DNA of 64,000 bases from contig JANAVB010009599.1 of assembly GCA_029216955.1 (NCBI GenBank), forward strand, positions 4,260,287 to 4,324,286, read 5' to 3'. The notes beneath the pieces were generated by a model, which was not told the origin of the DNA, did not search any database, and saw nothing but the letters and a program-made list of their open reading frames with translations. The translations under genes and the position numbers were made by a program. The stretch comes from Iris pallida. Lineage: Eukaryota > Streptophyta > Magnoliopsida > Asparagales > Iridaceae. How positions within the stretch are numbered: position 1 is the stretch's first letter; every line of letters begins with the position of its first letter. This document shows, one piece after another, positions 29,086 through 40,246 of this stretch.

Positions 29086-32000
29086 AATTATATTCGGAAA
29101 GACAGGCGACGGAAGCTGGTACTTATGTTTTTGATGATAATGCTGCAATGGATGTCCTCGAAGATGACGGATGCTCTGTTGATTATGGAGACGTGCAGAA
29201 CCTTGCACGAGATATGGTGTATAAAACGGCAGGGCCTAATTTTGATCCAGAGGATCCTAATCCCGAGGCGAATGAGTTCTATGATATGTTTCAGGACGCA
29301 GATACTCCTCTATATCCTGGTTGTGAGACTCATTCCGTACTGTCAGCGACGATGCGGTTGCTGAACATAAAGTCTGATTTTAACTTGCTACAAGCTTGCT
29401 TTGATCGGATCACACAACTAATCAACAAGGTGTTACCGAAGGAATCAAAAGAGCTCCCAAAAAACTTCTATAAGTCAAAGATGATGGTCCAACAACTGGG
29501 ACTGGGGTACAAGAAGATAGATTATTGTCGCAACGGATGCATGTTGTACTATAAAGAGAATTGTGTATCAGAAAGTTGCAGCTTCTGTAATGCGGATCGT
29601 TACAAGCCAGTACAGAAAAAAGGAAAGTCAACTAGAAAATGACATCCTTACAAGTATATGCATTACTTGTCGATCACGAAGCGCTTGCAGAGGATGTATA
29701 TGTCTCTGAATACAGCAGAACACATGACGTGGCACAGCGAAGAACGTATAAAGGACGAAGGAGAATTGTCACATCCTTCGGATGGAGAGGCGTGGAAAAA
29801 TTTTAATTTGTGTCATCCAAATTTTGCTGCAGAGCCTAGAAATGTACGCCTTGCGCTATGTTCTGATGGCTTCGCCCCTTTCGGACAGTCGGGATCTCAA
29901 TACTCATGCTGGCCGGTCATTCTTATCCCTTACAATCTGCCACCATGGATGTGTATGAAGACTCCTTATATGTTTTTGACAGCTATCATACCCAGTCCCA
30001 AAAATTCGACGAAGAACATTGATATATATTTACAGCCGTTGGTGGATGAGCAGAAACAGCTGTGCGAGATCGGCGTCACGACGTATGATATTTCCAGGAA
30101 ACAGAACTTTCAGATGAGAGCTTCACTCATGTGGACAATCAATGATTTTCCAGCATATAGTAGGCTTTCGGGATGGAGTACGCACGGCAACATGTCTTGT
30201 CCGATATGCATGGCAAATAGTAAGGCGTTCCGCCTTAGGCATGGAGGAAAAACTTCTTTCTTTGACTGTCACCGTCAATTTCTGCCCGTGAGCCATCCTT
30301 GGCGAAAGAACAAGGACGCGTTCAGATCTGGAAAACAAGAATTTCTTGATCCTCCTGCCAGATTATCGGGAAACAATATTTGGGAAGTTGTAAAGGAATT
30401 GCCCACTGTAATGGAAGATCCATCGAACAATCGTGTCGAGGGGTTCGGTCAAAGCCATAACTGGACCAAACGGAGTATTTTCTGGGACTTTTCTTATTGG
30501 AAAGATAATCTTATAAGGCATAATCTTGATGTCATGCATATCGAAAAGAATATGTTCAATAATGTCTTCAATACCGTCATGGATATTAAAGGAAAGACGA
30601 AGGACAATCCAAAAGCAAGACAAGACATGGCCGAGATATGCAAACGTCATGATCTAAACTTGATAGAAAGGGGAGCTGGTGGACAATTAAGTAAGCCTAT
30701 AATGCCATATACATTGAGCAAGAAAGACAGATTAATAATCTGCAAGTGGATATCTACTTTAAGATTTCTCGACGGCTATGTGTCAAATTTGTCTAGATGC
30801 GTTGATCTCAATGAACGCAAGCTAACAGGAATGAAAAGTCACGACTACCACGTGTTTACGAAAAGATTACTGCCCATTGCTTTGAGAGAGTTGTTGCCTA
30901 CTGCTGTATGGGTTCCGTTGGCCGAGCTGTCTACATTCTTTAGGGATGTCTATTCAACTAAGCTGACGGTGTAACATATGGTACAACTTGAGGAGAAGAT
31001 TGTCTTAACAATTTGCAAGTTAGAAAAAATATTTCCATCGGACTTTTTCGACAGCATGGAGCATCTACCGATTCATCTACCATACGAAGCCCGTGTCGGT
31101 ACATCTGTTCATTATCGATGGATGTACCCCTTTGAAAGGTAAATAAAAATCGATATAATTTAAGTGGAATTTTATAATTTATTATCAATTCTCAAGATAA
31201 TTTGTCTTTCTATGTACCTACACCATCTAAAGAAAAAAGTTGGCAACAAGGCTCATATAGAGGCTTCGATATGCGAAGCATATCTTATCAAGGAGGTGTC
31301 AAACTTCTGCTCTATTTATTTCGATACTCATGTCGAGACAAATCGAAATAGACCTCAAAGGAATGACGAAGACGTTGAGGATGGAGGTATATTCAATTTA
31401 AGGGGCAAGCCTATTGGGGCTAGTAAGAATCGGTAGTTGACTGACGATGAGTATGATGTCGCGTACCGATATGTATTGTTAAATTGTGACATACAAGAAG
31501 TGAGAGATTTGGAGAAGTAAGTGACTACACCACGTTATAATCTTTAATTTGGTGAAGTAAGTGACTACACTTATTTTTATTCTCTCTAACAGTGTATTTA
31601 GGAATGAAGTCAAAATAAGGACACCCGCTATTACCGATGAGGGACTTCAAAGAGAGGTTGATTGTACCTTTCCGACTTGGTTTCAAAAATACGTAAGTAC
31701 CTGAGATAATATGTTATGCGACTACCATTAAAATATATACAAGTAAAACATTTAAATTATCATTATTTGTTTACAAGTTTTATTGCCTGAAACAACACTC
31801 ACAAATGAGAGCATTTATTATTTGGCATTGGGACCGAAGAAGCATGTGAAGACTTGGCCAGGCTATGTCGTTAATGGCTTCAAGTTTAGGGCAACTCAGC
31901 ATGCTATAAATGTCGAATTTGTTAATGACAACTTCAGTACTAAGGATTCTGGTGTTTGCATAAGAGGCAACATCTATAGCGACGAGCCGGACTTTGACTA

Positions 32001-32627
32001 TTATGGAGTGCTTCGGGATATTATAGATTTACAATGTAGTGCCCCATATGATATGCATATTTTGATTTTCAAATGTGCGTGGTTTGATACGACACCAAAT
32101 ATCGGTTGGAGAATCGATAAACAATTTGGATTCATCGATATAAATCATCGCATGAGGTATAGAGTGTCCGACACGTTTGCGATAGCAAGTCAGGCTGTTC
32201 AAGTCTACTATACAAGCTACCCAAGGCGTCGTAGAGATCGATTTGACTGGTGGGCAGTATGCAAGATTAAATCTAGAAATACATTCTACCTTGGAGACCC
32301 AGCATACCAAGAGGACGAGATCGAAAAGCCCCAATACTTGGGACAACAGTCGGATACCATGGATGTTGAATTAGAGGTTGATATACCTCCTGCTGAGGAA
32401 AATAGAGGGGGGAAGAGGTTGATATACAAGACTTAGATGTCAACCAGGGGAGAAAGAGGCGTCTTGTCCCAAGTATTGAGACTGAAGAAGAAGAAGAAGA
32501 AGAAGAAGAAGAAGAACTTGATGAGGATGAGGATGAGGATACAGATGAAGTCGACGATGAGGATGAGGATGAGGATGATGATGAGAATGAAGACGAGGAC
32601 GAGGACGACGACGATGACGATGATTAA
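29086..32627 (+). pseudogene. CACTA-1 TNP2-type transposase, main part
   Basis: Continues the coding sequence interrupted at 18117. The block at 29086-30974 matches the TNP2/Transposase_21 family (for example CRNGCMLYYKEN, GWSTHGNMSCPICM, HNLDVMHIEKNM). In-frame stops lie at 29640-29642 (TGA), 30972-30974 (TAA) and 31434-31436 (TAG), with homologous reading after each. An exon end is seen at 31139 (donor AAG|GTAAAT); a DUF4218-like part follows with HHLKKKVGNKAHIEASICEA. Further probable exons end near 31516 and 31693, and the last (from about 31780) is DUF4216-like with GVCIRGNIY. A G6 run at 32407-32412 appears to shift the frame; in the adjacent frame a Glu/Asp tail runs to a stop at 32625-32627. 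The protein would bind and cut CACTA ends in the nucleus. Confidence 0.9.
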
Positions 32628-32639
32628 ATATCGGTATAT

Positions 32640-33579
32640 TTCAGTTCATGTTTTTGTCGAGGCCCAACAGGCAGTGAAGGAGGGGAGAGAGGCGGAGGCG
32701 GTCACCGCTCACAACGTATTCGTGTATAAGCACAAGAGGCGGAAGGACGGGAGCTTCGTCGACGCAAGGGCCCAGAAGACTGATGTAAGTACTTACGTTC
32801 ATGATTATAACTATAACTTAGGGAAACATATGATTATAACAATAACTTAATTAGGTAAACTTAGGATTAAAACTGTAACTTAGGGAAACATAGGATTTAG
32901 ATTATAACTTAGGAAAACTTATAGTATAAACACATTCATTGGATAGGCTGCGTATCGTGATGCACTCCGTCGGATTGAGCCCGCTACCGAGGATGTCGGC
33001 GAAATGATGCCCACCCAGACGCCCTCTTCTATGGCCGCTCGCTACGACGACGTGTTCATAGAATCCGCCGGCGGCTTTAGAAAAGGGCGCCTGTACGGCT
33101 TAGGTTCCATGACGGATTTTTTGCAGACGTCGACTCCGAGATATCCACCGCCTCCGCCTCCGCCTCCGCCTCCTCCCGCGCCCCCCGCAGACGATGTGAG
33201 GACGCAGCTTGCGACTCTCGCCACGGCGGTGTCGGATTTACGGTCGATAGTGCTGGGGCACTATCCGCATCCTTCTTCTGCTCTCGATCTGTCTGCTCAT
33301 GGTCTGTCTGCTGCCGCTCCGTCTACTGCTGCTGCCGGTGCTTCGGATTGACCTGGTCCTTCTTGTTCCAGACGACATTCTTTTGACCGCTCTTTCGAGG
33401 CCCGCCTGGTACCGGATGCTACTATCGTGGCACTCCTTGACATGATGTCGTCAAAGCAGCTACGCTCGCTTCCAGACCACGTCTTGTCCCAAGTGCCGCC
33501 ACATATAGTGGAGGATTATATACGCAGAGCGGATGCGACGGAGAGAGCACGAGACGATCCACCTCTTCCTTCTCAGTGA
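32640..33579 (+). pseudogene. CACTA-1 second gene, C-terminal part of a Transposase_24-like protein
   Basis: Exon 1 ends at 32784 (donor GAT|GTAAGT) with a segment reading KHKRRKDGSFVDARAQK. The intron is 32785-32946 and exon 2 runs 32947-33579 in the same phase. Exon 2 carries GGFRKGRLYGLGSM, typical of the C-terminal part of the Ptta/En/Spm (Transposase_24) family, then a Pro-rich run. One in-frame TGA at 33349-33351 breaks it; the frame otherwise continues to 33579. The N-terminal half is missing: exon 1 begins just after the transposase stop, so a deletion probably removed it. In En/Spm elements the second protein binds subterminal repeats; that role here is inferred. Confidence 0.75.
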
Positions 33580-33855
33580 ATTTTTTTATGTTTTTGGACA
33601 TTTAGACATTTGGATATGTGTATATTTTGGATATTTTGTTTATGTTTGGATATTTTGCTATGTATGTTGGGATAGTGTGTTGGATATTGTGTTGGATATT
33701 TTTTGTGTATATTGGATGTTTGGAGATATTGTGTTGGCAATATGGATATTTGTTGGATATATTGGATGTCGGATATGTTATATTTGTGTATGGTGGTTGC
33801 TGAATATGTTATATTACAGGGAATAATCTCTTTCCTGCAATTATTTTTTTCAAAA
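33580..33855 (+). other. CACTA-1 3' segment, T/G-rich, non-coding
   Basis: T- and G-rich sequence with recurring TTGGATAT and GGATATTTTG phrases, probably the 3' untranslated region of the second gene. Hydrophobic frames across it reflect the base composition. Confidence 0.5.
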
Positions 33856-33865
33856 ATATTTCAAT

Positions 33866-34863
33866 TAGCGACAGATTACCGACGGGTTGTCGACGGACGT
33901 TTGCAGGTAGCGACGGATTACCGATGGGTTACCGACTGACTTTTGCAGCTAGCGACGGTTTTCCGACGGATTATCCGTCGGCCTGTTTCTGGAAAAATTT
34001 CGCGACGGAATGGCAACGGACTTCCCGTCGCTCATATTCTGGAAATATGGAAGATATCCAGAAGCATGGCGACGGATTATCTATCGCCAAATTGCCGCTA
34101 ATCCGACGAGGTAGTGTATTTAGCGACGGCCTCGCGATAGCTTAACGACGAACTATCCGTCGCTAATTGTATGAATACAAGATAGCGACGGAATGGCGAC
34201 GAATTTCCCGTCGCTCATGTTCTGGAAATATGGAAGATTTCTAGAAGGGTGGCGACGGATTATCCGTTGCCAAATAGCTGCTAATCTGACGAGGTGGTGT
34301 ATTTAGCGACGACATCGCGACATCTTAACGACGAACTATCCGTCGCTAATTGTATGAATATCAGATAGTGACAGCTTACCGACGGATTATCCGTCGTTGA
34401 GTGACGGAATGACGACGGATTTCCCGTCGCTCTTGTTCTGGAAATATAGAAGATTTCCAGAAGCGTGGCGACGTATTATCCGTTGCTCCTCCACCGCTAA
34501 TCCGTCAAGGTTAGCGACTCTTTAGCGACGGATATTGCGTATCAGAAACCCTCTGATACGCGGTAAGCGACAATTTAGCAACGTATTGTCCGTCTCTAAT
34601 TGTATGAATATATTAAAATTTTAAACTGTCGAAGTTGACGGGAAGCCGTCGGCTTACCGTCGCTAAAAGTTTTTATTTTGCCAAAGGAAATCCGTCGCTA
34701 ATTAGTCGCAGAGCGGCGGACTAGCGACGAGCTAGTTTTAGCGACGAGGTTATTCCCGACGGATTTTTTCAGCCCGTATCCGTCGAAAATCCGTCGGCAA
34801 TATGAATTACCGACGGATTTCCGACGGATAGGGCCGTCGCTAAATTGTTGTATTTTAGTAGTG
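33866..34863 (+). repeat. CACTA-1 3' subterminal repeats and terminal inverted repeat
   Basis: Dense GCGACGG, CCGTCGC and CCGACGG motifs occur in both orientations. Within this, a larger unit (GGAATGGCGACG..CCCGTCGCTC..TTCTGGAAATAT) recurs near 34001, 34184 and 34400, giving a 180-215 bp tandem arrangement. The stretch ends with the terminal repeat at 34863. Confidence 0.88.
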
Positions 34864-34866
34864 TTC

Positions 34867-35052
34867 TAAATGAATGACCTTTTCTGAAAGTTCTTCATTT
34901 GTAGAATGAAAGTCCTCAAGAATCTCTAAGGATTGTTTAGTCATAGCTTTCCACTTAGAGCATTTCTTGCATTTAGAAGAAACATGATTGTCCATACTAC
35001 TAGAAGTAAAACCCTCTTTATCTGAGGAGAAGAAATACGATGCCATACACAA
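34867..35052 (-). pseudogene. copia gag remnant, part before the CACTA-1 insertion
   Basis: The minus-strand frame ends at the CACTA-1 junction. It contains KCKKCSKWKAM, then a helical Glu/Leu-rich stretch (LEILEDFHSTNEELSEK). Joining across CACTA-1, minus one TTC copy, continues in frame with ESNEFLRNEN at 5634. It lies about 50 bp inside the PBS. The Cys-pair followed by a coiled coil fits a SIRE-type gag, but only a fragment is present and the start is uncertain. Confidence 0.6.
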
Positions 35053-35100
35053 ATAAACAAGGATCTACTCTAAGGATGTTAAGCCTAACAATAGAGTCCT

Positions 35101-35113
35101 TGCTTTGATACCA
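35101..35113 (-). other. primer-binding site of the copia derivative
   Basis: On the minus strand TGGTATCAAAGCA directly follows the LTR. It is one base from the plant tRNA-iMet complement TGGTATCAGAGC. It fixes the element's orientation and the inner edge of its 5' LTR. Confidence 0.82.
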
Positions 35114-35245
35114 GTTAAAGTAGCGTGTAGGCAACTCTAGAGGGGGGTGAATAGAGTTTGTGTCAATAATCAAAAAATAAAAATTAACTCTATATCACCT
35201 CCATAAAACAACTATCAAGATAGTAAATAAATCAGAGAGAAATGC

Positions 35246-38244
35246 TGTCACGCCCCAGAACCAGAATACTGGAGAGCGGGGGAGTGACTCAGCCAGCTAC
35301 GTATTACGGGTAGATGAATACCGTATAATACGATCAATGCTGTCTAACCAGACGAGGGGGTGCATACTACATAAAAGTCCTACTATGGTCACTTCACATC
35401 TATTGTCTCAATCATTCAAACAAGGAACAGAAATAGAGAACATGTAAGATAAAGCAGTGAGGCATCCCAAATGCTCAGTCAAAATGTTCTTGAGATCTGG
35501 CTTTACAAAATACAGCCAGATGATGTAGTAAGTATACACAATTGTTATCAGCTGCAGTCTGACTTAATTACAATTATGCAAAAATAAGTACAAGACAATC
35601 CGACTAACATGTCGGTGCCAAACGGCAAGGTATAAAGTAGATAACAAAACGAGTGGTGAAGTTAAGGAACCCACTCGAGTCCTCCTGCGATCATCCTTCT
35701 AGTGTTGACCATCTTGGAGGTAGAAGTAAGCTGGGTCCTCGGGGACTGGCTCTAAATCTGGCCATGCAAAACCAGAGAGGTTAGACCTCTAATAGCAAGT
35801 ACCACAAGGGAGGACGATATAAAGGACTAAACCAGTAAGTAAGAGAATATAATAATAGATCTCTGCTTGCTACTAGAACTCACATCACATCAAGACACTT
35901 CGAACCAACCTCCCAACCAAACAAGGACAGAAGTTGGCCCGTCATGTCCTGACATTCTGATCATCCCAGTTAGGTAACAGAGTACAGTGCACAAACAAAT
36001 CATCTTGAACGGCCAATCAACTCCTACGGCTTGCTATTATGAGTCCCAAGTTATCCTGGAATAATGCAATTAGGGATTCCTCAGTTCTTACTATGTGCAA
36101 GCAAGGCTAGTCTATCCAGTCAATCAATTGGCCCATGCATGAATTAGACGAGTCCTAGCAGGACGCTCGTCAATATACAATATACAATAATAATAAAAGC
36201 AGATACTGTTCCCTGCCCGTGTGGCAGATTTTACAGTATCTGTGGGAACCAGCCGGCCCGTCGGGTACTACTCGTCCCAAGGGGGCTGCCATGTAAGAAT
36301 TCGGGAATCCATTCTCTTCATGCAATCATTATTTTATTTAACTTAATAGTCTCTACGTTGAGTGAAATCCCATGCCGTAGATCATGGTCATTCAAATGAG
36401 TACTTTCGTACGGGGTACGATATGCACAACTCTACAACGATACCAGTGCGGTTAGGTTGCAGGTCTTACATAGCGTAATACAACAATCAAATCTAACCAC
36501 GGTAATCATGCCTTGACCATAAAGTACACATACTTCTTTCGTAGAAAAATAACTAAATAATTAAATAAATAATTTGAAGCCTGCATGTGTCTGTATGTCA
36601 ATATTCGAGATTAGCCAGTCGATTACAATAGTTTATTTCATGAACGTGTCTCATTCATTCAATTTAATAAGACGACTAGCCAGCCTCTTTAGTTCCAACT
36701 AGGAACGCATGATCAATTTTAGTCAAGCTAACAATTATTATCAATGGTGACAAGGCATGATCAATTATTAATCAAGATAACAATCAATGTTAATTACTGC
36801 CAAATTCGGGAAATAAAATTCATTTCAATCGTGTCAATCAAATCGTAATTTACCAAGTTCAGGACAAAAGGCGTAAGGGCTATAGAATAGTCATGCGGCT
36901 GAGTATAATGCGGCCAGGATGGATCTTATGCGGCAAGGAAAGGAGTCGGGTTCATGCGGCTCAGGGGGTAGAGGTACATGCGGCTGAAGAGACGGGAACC
37001 TATGCGGCTGGGGAGTGGGACTAGCTCCCATGCGGCAAGCGGAAGGGATGTTCCATGCGGCTAGGATGAATTGGGCTCATGCGGCCGAAAAAAGATAAGA
37101 CACATGCGGTCAGCGGAAAGGGTACTCATGCGGCTGGCGGTAAATGAGTCCATGCGGCTCAACCAAGTCGAACCCCATACGGCCTGGTCAAGGAGATTGC
37201 TTATGCGGCTGGGTTTAGGAGAGAAATCCATGCGGTCAAGAAAGGAATTCAGTCCTATGCGGCTGAGAGTCCCATGCGGCTGAGTTTACTTGCCGCATGA
37301 AGTGTCATGCGGCCAAGTCAAGCCCATGCGGCCAGGAGAAGGAGTACAAGTTCATGCGGCTAAAAAGACGAGGGCGCATATGCGGTTAAGTGGGGAAAGT
37401 CCATACGGCTGGGAATCACTTGCCGCATGATTTATTCATGCGGTCAAGTCAAGTACTGTTCTTCTTCTCCAAGTTTCAGAGAAGAAGAACACCATGAACC
37501 CAAGCTTCAAAGTCCCATAAAACCTTCATCCAGAGTCCAAATTCGAACTTCCTTAGGTCAAAATTGGGTAGAACGAAATTCTCTACAACATGGAATTATC
37601 AAAACTTAAAGATATCAAAGTTTACTAGATCAAAACCTAAAAAACCCAAAAATGTAACAAACTTAGATCTACAACAAATTAGCCATGGAAATTGAAAATG
37701 CTAAGTACTAAAGAGACTTAGAATCAAATAAGGAGGATGATGGAACAATAATAATGGGGATCCATCAAGAAGCAAGTTGGCACTTGCCTACGGTTTGGTA
37801 GGTGGAGAGAGTAATGAAGAAGAAGAAGAAGAGGAGTAATGGTGAGAATGAGTAATGAGGAGAGCGAATGGTGAGGGTGGCTTTAAATATGAAAGGGGTG
37901 GTAGGTGGGAGTTGGGCCGGGTCCAATGGGTCGAGTTGCACGGGTCCAACAAGGCTAACCCGAAAGTAAGACTAAAGCAGGAAATAAAATGCAGGTAATA
38001 AAATTACAGGAAGAAATACAGAAATAAAATTGCAGGAAATAAATTAACATAAAAATTAAAGAGAAGCTAATTAATTAACATAAAAATTTAAAGAGCAGAT
38101 AATAGAATTGCAGAAAAATAAAGTGCGGAAAATAAAATGAAGTTATTAAGAATTTAAATACAGGATACTACATGATAAATGCTAAATAAATACATTCAGG
38201 CAATATACGTATTAAAATACGCATTCTGGGAACGGGGAGTGACA
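35246..38244 (-). mobile_element. solo LTR of a Tekay-like family
   Basis: The solo LTR is 2999 bp, flanked by the perfect duplication AATGC (35241-35245 and 38245-38249). On the minus strand it starts TGTCACTCCCCG and ends GGGGCGTGACA. Its last about 90 bp (CCGCTCTCCAGTATTCTGG and neighbours) match the end of the Tekay LTR, but the interior differs, so it is a related family. Solo LTRs arise by recombination between the two LTRs of a full element. Confidence 0.92.
36893..37447 (-). repeat. CATGCGGC minisatellite inside the solo LTR
   Basis: About 25-30 irregularly spaced copies of CATGCGGC(T/C) lie 15-30 bp apart. On the minus strand the array lies about 800-1350 bp from the LTR start, the same region that holds the GCGTGCGTGAC minisatellite in the Tekay LTR. 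Confidence 0.85.
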
Positions 38245-39149
38245 AATGCAGAAGTAAATAAAGATCAGAAGAGCATACGCAAACATAGCAATTTTAACCT
38301 GGTTTTCCTCGTGGACGACTAGTCCATGCCTGAGAACTCTAGCTCAGGATTGAAATACACTATTTATGAAATAGCGTACAACCATGTGCCTTTACTCAGA
38401 AGAGCATGTCAACATCTTACAAAGATCGCTGGGGCAACACTTGGAATTTTCCAAACAACTTTATCTGACTCTTGCACAAACTTCTAACTGAGTACACTGA
38501 GCACTTTTAGGTTTAGGAAGCTTGGCTAGTAGATGGGAAGGTTTTAGCTTGTATAAGGCTGTAGGAAAAGAGAAGATGAGATGAAGAGATGAATGAAAAT
38601 GGTTGAAATCATGCCCTATATATACTAGTCTGCAAGACAGAATTCGGCTAGAATTCTGTCCTCAAAATTCAAAAATATGGCCGTTGTACCAGCTAACAAT
38701 TGGTAACCCTAAAAATTAGCTCCTGGAAATCAGGGGGCAGAGTTCGGCCCGAACTCTGCCTCCTAGGTGGCAGAATGGCCTTTGGGCTTTGTTTAGCTTG
38801 GTGGAGCTTGGGCTTTTTTGATGTAGTTTTAGGCATAAGTGTTCTAAGCCAAAAGTACTCAGTGCTAAGTCAGCTTACATCATTCTCGACTCAATAAAGA
38901 TAAAATGATACAGACTCAGACTATGAGTACGCTGCAGGAAATTTGACGACGTCCATCTTGTATCAAGTTCTGACTTGATGTGTCATATTAAATTATGACA
39001 AGTGTTATACTATTAAGTTATCAATATTTGGTTGACTGTGATCCAGTTTGGGTCAACAGTCATGCACCTTCAAGCACAGGCTACCCCAAGTCATTATGGT
39101 GCTGGGGGTGGTATTTATCATGCAGTTCCACCACCTAATCCTTCGAATT

Positions 39150-40246
39150 AGTCTGTTTCCCCTCAAGCATCAGGAGACCCTCTCGAAGCATTAAAGCTTC
39201 TGCAAAATTAGTTCAAAGATTTCAAACAGAAGGAGGGCCTACATAAGTTAGGGATCAAGTAACCCTATCCTGCAGAGTGGAAGAAAGTTCCATTCCCGCC
39301 CAAATATAAGCCGCTGACCATAATGCTATTCGACCGTAGCACATCACCGAGTCAGTATACCAATCACTTTGAGATGATGACTGTCCATCTCCAACAAAAT
39401 AATGCTCTACTTACCAGAGTCTTCGTGCGATACTTAGCGGGTGTTGCCTATATATGACTAGTACCGAAGCTTGCCATATGGTTGCATAACATCCTTCGCA
39501 GTATTAAAGCAAATATTCCTGGAACGATTCTATAAAGGGACTCACGACATGACCATGTCTGCCCTTACCAAATAGAAGCCAAATGAAACAGCTGAACGTT
39601 TTATTGAGCGCTTTCGATGTGAGGCACTCAAAATGCCTCTAGGTACTCCGGACGCATTGATGATAGATACATGCAAATCAAACTTGTTACTATCGTCAGC
39701 ATGTAGACGGGTTCAACACAATTTCAAGATTGGGATTCCTTCATAGTAAGTGCCAGAGCAGCTGAAGACTGTGTTGAGAAGTTCAAGAAATTAGGCATCC
39801 CAATGCCTAATCTTGACAAAGATAAGCACCCTGCTACCAGTAGTGGTAGTCACCAAAACAATCGCAAAGGCAAAGAAGCCTTAGCTATCAATATAGGTTA
39901 GTCAGCACCTATAACAATAGCACCTCCAAAGAGGGCACCACCGCGACCTAAGGAGGAATATTCCTTCGACAGCGATGACATCATGAGTACCTTCGATTGT
40001 TTGATCAAAAGCAATAAACTTCAACTACCGAAAATCAAACGGCTAGATGAAGTAGGTAAGATCAATAGTCCCAAATATTGTATGTATCACAGGTTTCTGG
40101 GACATCCAACCAGGACTTGCTATGTACTCAAAGGGAAGATCTATGAGCTGATTAACACCAAAGCAATCACCCTCCAAAAGGATAAAAAGATGGTGATAGC
40201 TAATGTCATCTCTTTACAATTCGGAGACTTTGTTCTCCTCAGTTAG
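39150..40246 (+). pseudogene. Tat-lineage gag remnant
   Basis: Fragments in order: a gag core near 39260-39480 (PFPPKYKPLTIMLFD), a segment near 39550-39680 (TMSALTK, NETAERFIERFRCEALKM), and a knuckle near 40078-40130 with CMYHRFLGHPTRTC. The C-x2-H-x5-H-x4-C knuckle is the non-standard form usual in this lineage. Several in-frame stops and frame changes are present. The 5' end is cut by the SIRE-like insertion at 39058. Confidence 0.72.

Larger units (their letters stand above)
5635..34863 (+). mobile_element. CACTA-1, autonomous-type En/Spm (CACTA) transposon, nested and decayed
   Basis: The left end reads CACTACTAAAATACAGCAAT and the right end is the inverse, finishing in ATTTTAGTAGTG. 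The 3-bp duplication TTC flanks it (5632-5634 and 34864-34866), as expected for this superfamily. Removing the nested Tekay element and LARD leaves about 7.5 kb. It contains subterminal GCGACGG-type repeats at both ends, a TNP2-like transposase gene and a second gene with a Transposase_24-like end. The insertion splits the copia gag in frame (GAA | TCT on the minus strand). In-frame stops make it unlikely to be active. Confidence 0.92.
35114..39058 (-). repeat. 5' LTR of the copia derivative, interrupted by a solo LTR
   Basis: On the minus strand the LTR starts TGTTGACCC at 39058 and ends near 35114. Without the nested solo LTR and one TSD copy it is about 941 bp. The sequence CTAGAGGGGGGTGAATAG at about 35140 is a phrase often found near this end of such LTRs. 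The exact 3' edge is uncertain because it does not end in CA. Confidence 0.72.

Noticed and set aside
32437..32850. Open frame with a long Lys run and Met/Arg-rich stretch
   Set aside because: It is an out-of-frame reading of the acidic transposase tail; the adjacent frame gives the expected Glu/Asp tail.
32461..33496. Identical GTCTTGTCCCAAGT string at two places in CACTA-1
   Set aside because: Only 14 bp, in different frames and with unrelated flanks; most likely coincidence.
33533..33826. Hydrophobic Cys/Tyr/Ile-rich frame that could suggest a membrane protein
   Set aside because: It is a T/G-rich 3' region of CACTA-1 with recurring TTGGATAT phrases; the hydrophobicity follows from composition.
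36893..37447. CRISPR-like appearance of short repeats with variable spacers (CATGCGGC)
   Set aside because: The repeat is only about 8-9 bp, the spacing is irregular and the context is a plant LTR; it is a minisatellite.
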